Assembly (NCBI GenBank): GCA_002270565.1 | Contig: NQMI01000111.1 | Coordinates: 29,039-93,038, forward strand | Direction: 5' to 3' | DNA from: Stenocarpella maydis | Lineage: Eukaryota; Ascomycota; Sordariomycetes; Diaporthales; Diaporthaceae | Length of the DNA: 64,000 nucleotides | Shown: positions 63,473-64,000 of the stretch, piece after piece | Layout: each line of letters opens with the position of its first letter | How positions within the stretch are numbered: the stretch's first letter is position 1 | The notes under the pieces: generated by a model | What the model was told of the DNA's origin: nothing | Databases searched by the model: none | Seen by the model: the letters and a program-made list of their open reading frames with translations, nothing else | Made by a program: the position numbers and the translations under genes

Positions 63473-64000
63473 CGTGCAGAAACAGCGGGGCCGTTTTTCT
63501 CTGGTATTGGTGACTCGAGGCTTTCTCACTTAGGACATCATCGACAAAGACGGATGACTGGTGCGGTTCCATCACGCTCCCGAACGACGCCAGTCATGCG
63601 GCGTTACAGGACACAGTTCACGAGGGAAGAGTGCCCGAAATGGAACTAATATATCCCCAAAGAGAGAGATGAGTCAGATTGGGATTTGTACTACGTTTTG
63701 CTTCTGCGCCAGCATGGACAATGACAGGGAGGGCTTTGTGACATGAGTTCGGTCTTTGTGCTCATCTTCATCACCATCAAAGGGATGATAATGCGTTCTT
63801 AGTGGTTATTAATAGCCATTGTCATCTAAAATCTGGTTTAAATGGCCCCCAAAAATTAGTGCAAAATATAGCCAAACATTCCCACTCTTCCCTCGCCTCC
63901 GAAGCTTCCCACAGCTAGCGACCAACACGACGGCACTCATCCACGCCTCTCAGATACTGTGCGCTGTTAGTAATCTGTGCCCGCAAGCTCACCTGTCAGA

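Larger units (their letters stand above)
61132..64000. other. Gene-poor window end with degenerate repeats
   Basis: From about 61441 to 61790 the DNA is a degenerate mixture of ACCTATGATAC, ACAACAC and CATAATGCC-like units. At 61790-61900 the composition switches to GC-rich. A G run is at about 62360-62368. Apart from an orphan frame at 63098-63472 I see no coding signal; the last 500 bases contain no recognisable gene start. Confidence 0.4.

Overview
The window is nuclear DNA of a filamentous ascomycete (Pezizomycotina, most likely a Sordariomycete; inferred from family types and gene structure, not a marker gene). Genes carry many short introns (mostly 50-130 nt) with GT..CTAAC/CTGAC..AG signals, coding parts are rich in C-ending codons, and intergenic spaces are long and full of microsatellites. 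I found no tRNA, rRNA, CRISPR array or bacterial-type operon. Exon borders below were placed by reading splice signals and checking that frames join; none has transcript support.

Layout. 0.26-2.56 kb: poly(A)-binding protein. 5.0-6.9 kb (minus): conserved fungal one-TM protein of unknown function, with an odd overlapping open frame upstream. 11.6-13.5 kb: secreted BBE-like FAD oxidoreductase. 14.4-16.4 kb: F-box protein. 16.5-17.8 kb (minus): Aurora kinase. 19.1-20.0 kb: SDR oxidoreductase. 20.9-21.9 kb: decayed element with inverted termini and a broken reading frame. 23.3-31.6 kb (minus): three tandem, strongly diverged paralogues that share two intron positions and a RSA(F/L)(D/E)S..W core; I do not recognise the family. 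33.7-35.1 kb: O-fucosyltransferase-like type II membrane protein. 35.9-37.8 kb (minus): nitronate monooxygenase in six exons. 42.6-43.1 kb: a small three-exon dsRNA-binding-motif protein that no single reading frame reveals. 46.7-47.7 kb: mitochondrial ribosomal protein uS7m. 49.3-51.6 and 53.4-55.6 kb: two tandem GH13 alpha-glucosidases, both intact once spliced. 58.1-60.4 kb: universal-stress-protein-domain protein, followed in the same frame past its TAG by about 255 open codons. The last 3 kb holds degenerate repeats and an orphan frame.

How they relate. Most genes are unrelated housekeeping or metabolic genes (mRNA metabolism, mitosis, mitochondrial translation, starch or maltose breakdown). 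Two local duplications stand out: the GH13 pair and the three-gene array. The array is the best candidate for something undescribed: members keep gene architecture and a short core but have replaced nearly all flanking sequence with Q-, P- or N-rich tails. A second theme is introns that escape frame-based gene finding: in-frame stopless introns in the PABP and Aurora genes, a predicted GC-AG intron, and exons of 24-38 nt in the monooxygenase and second glucosidase genes.
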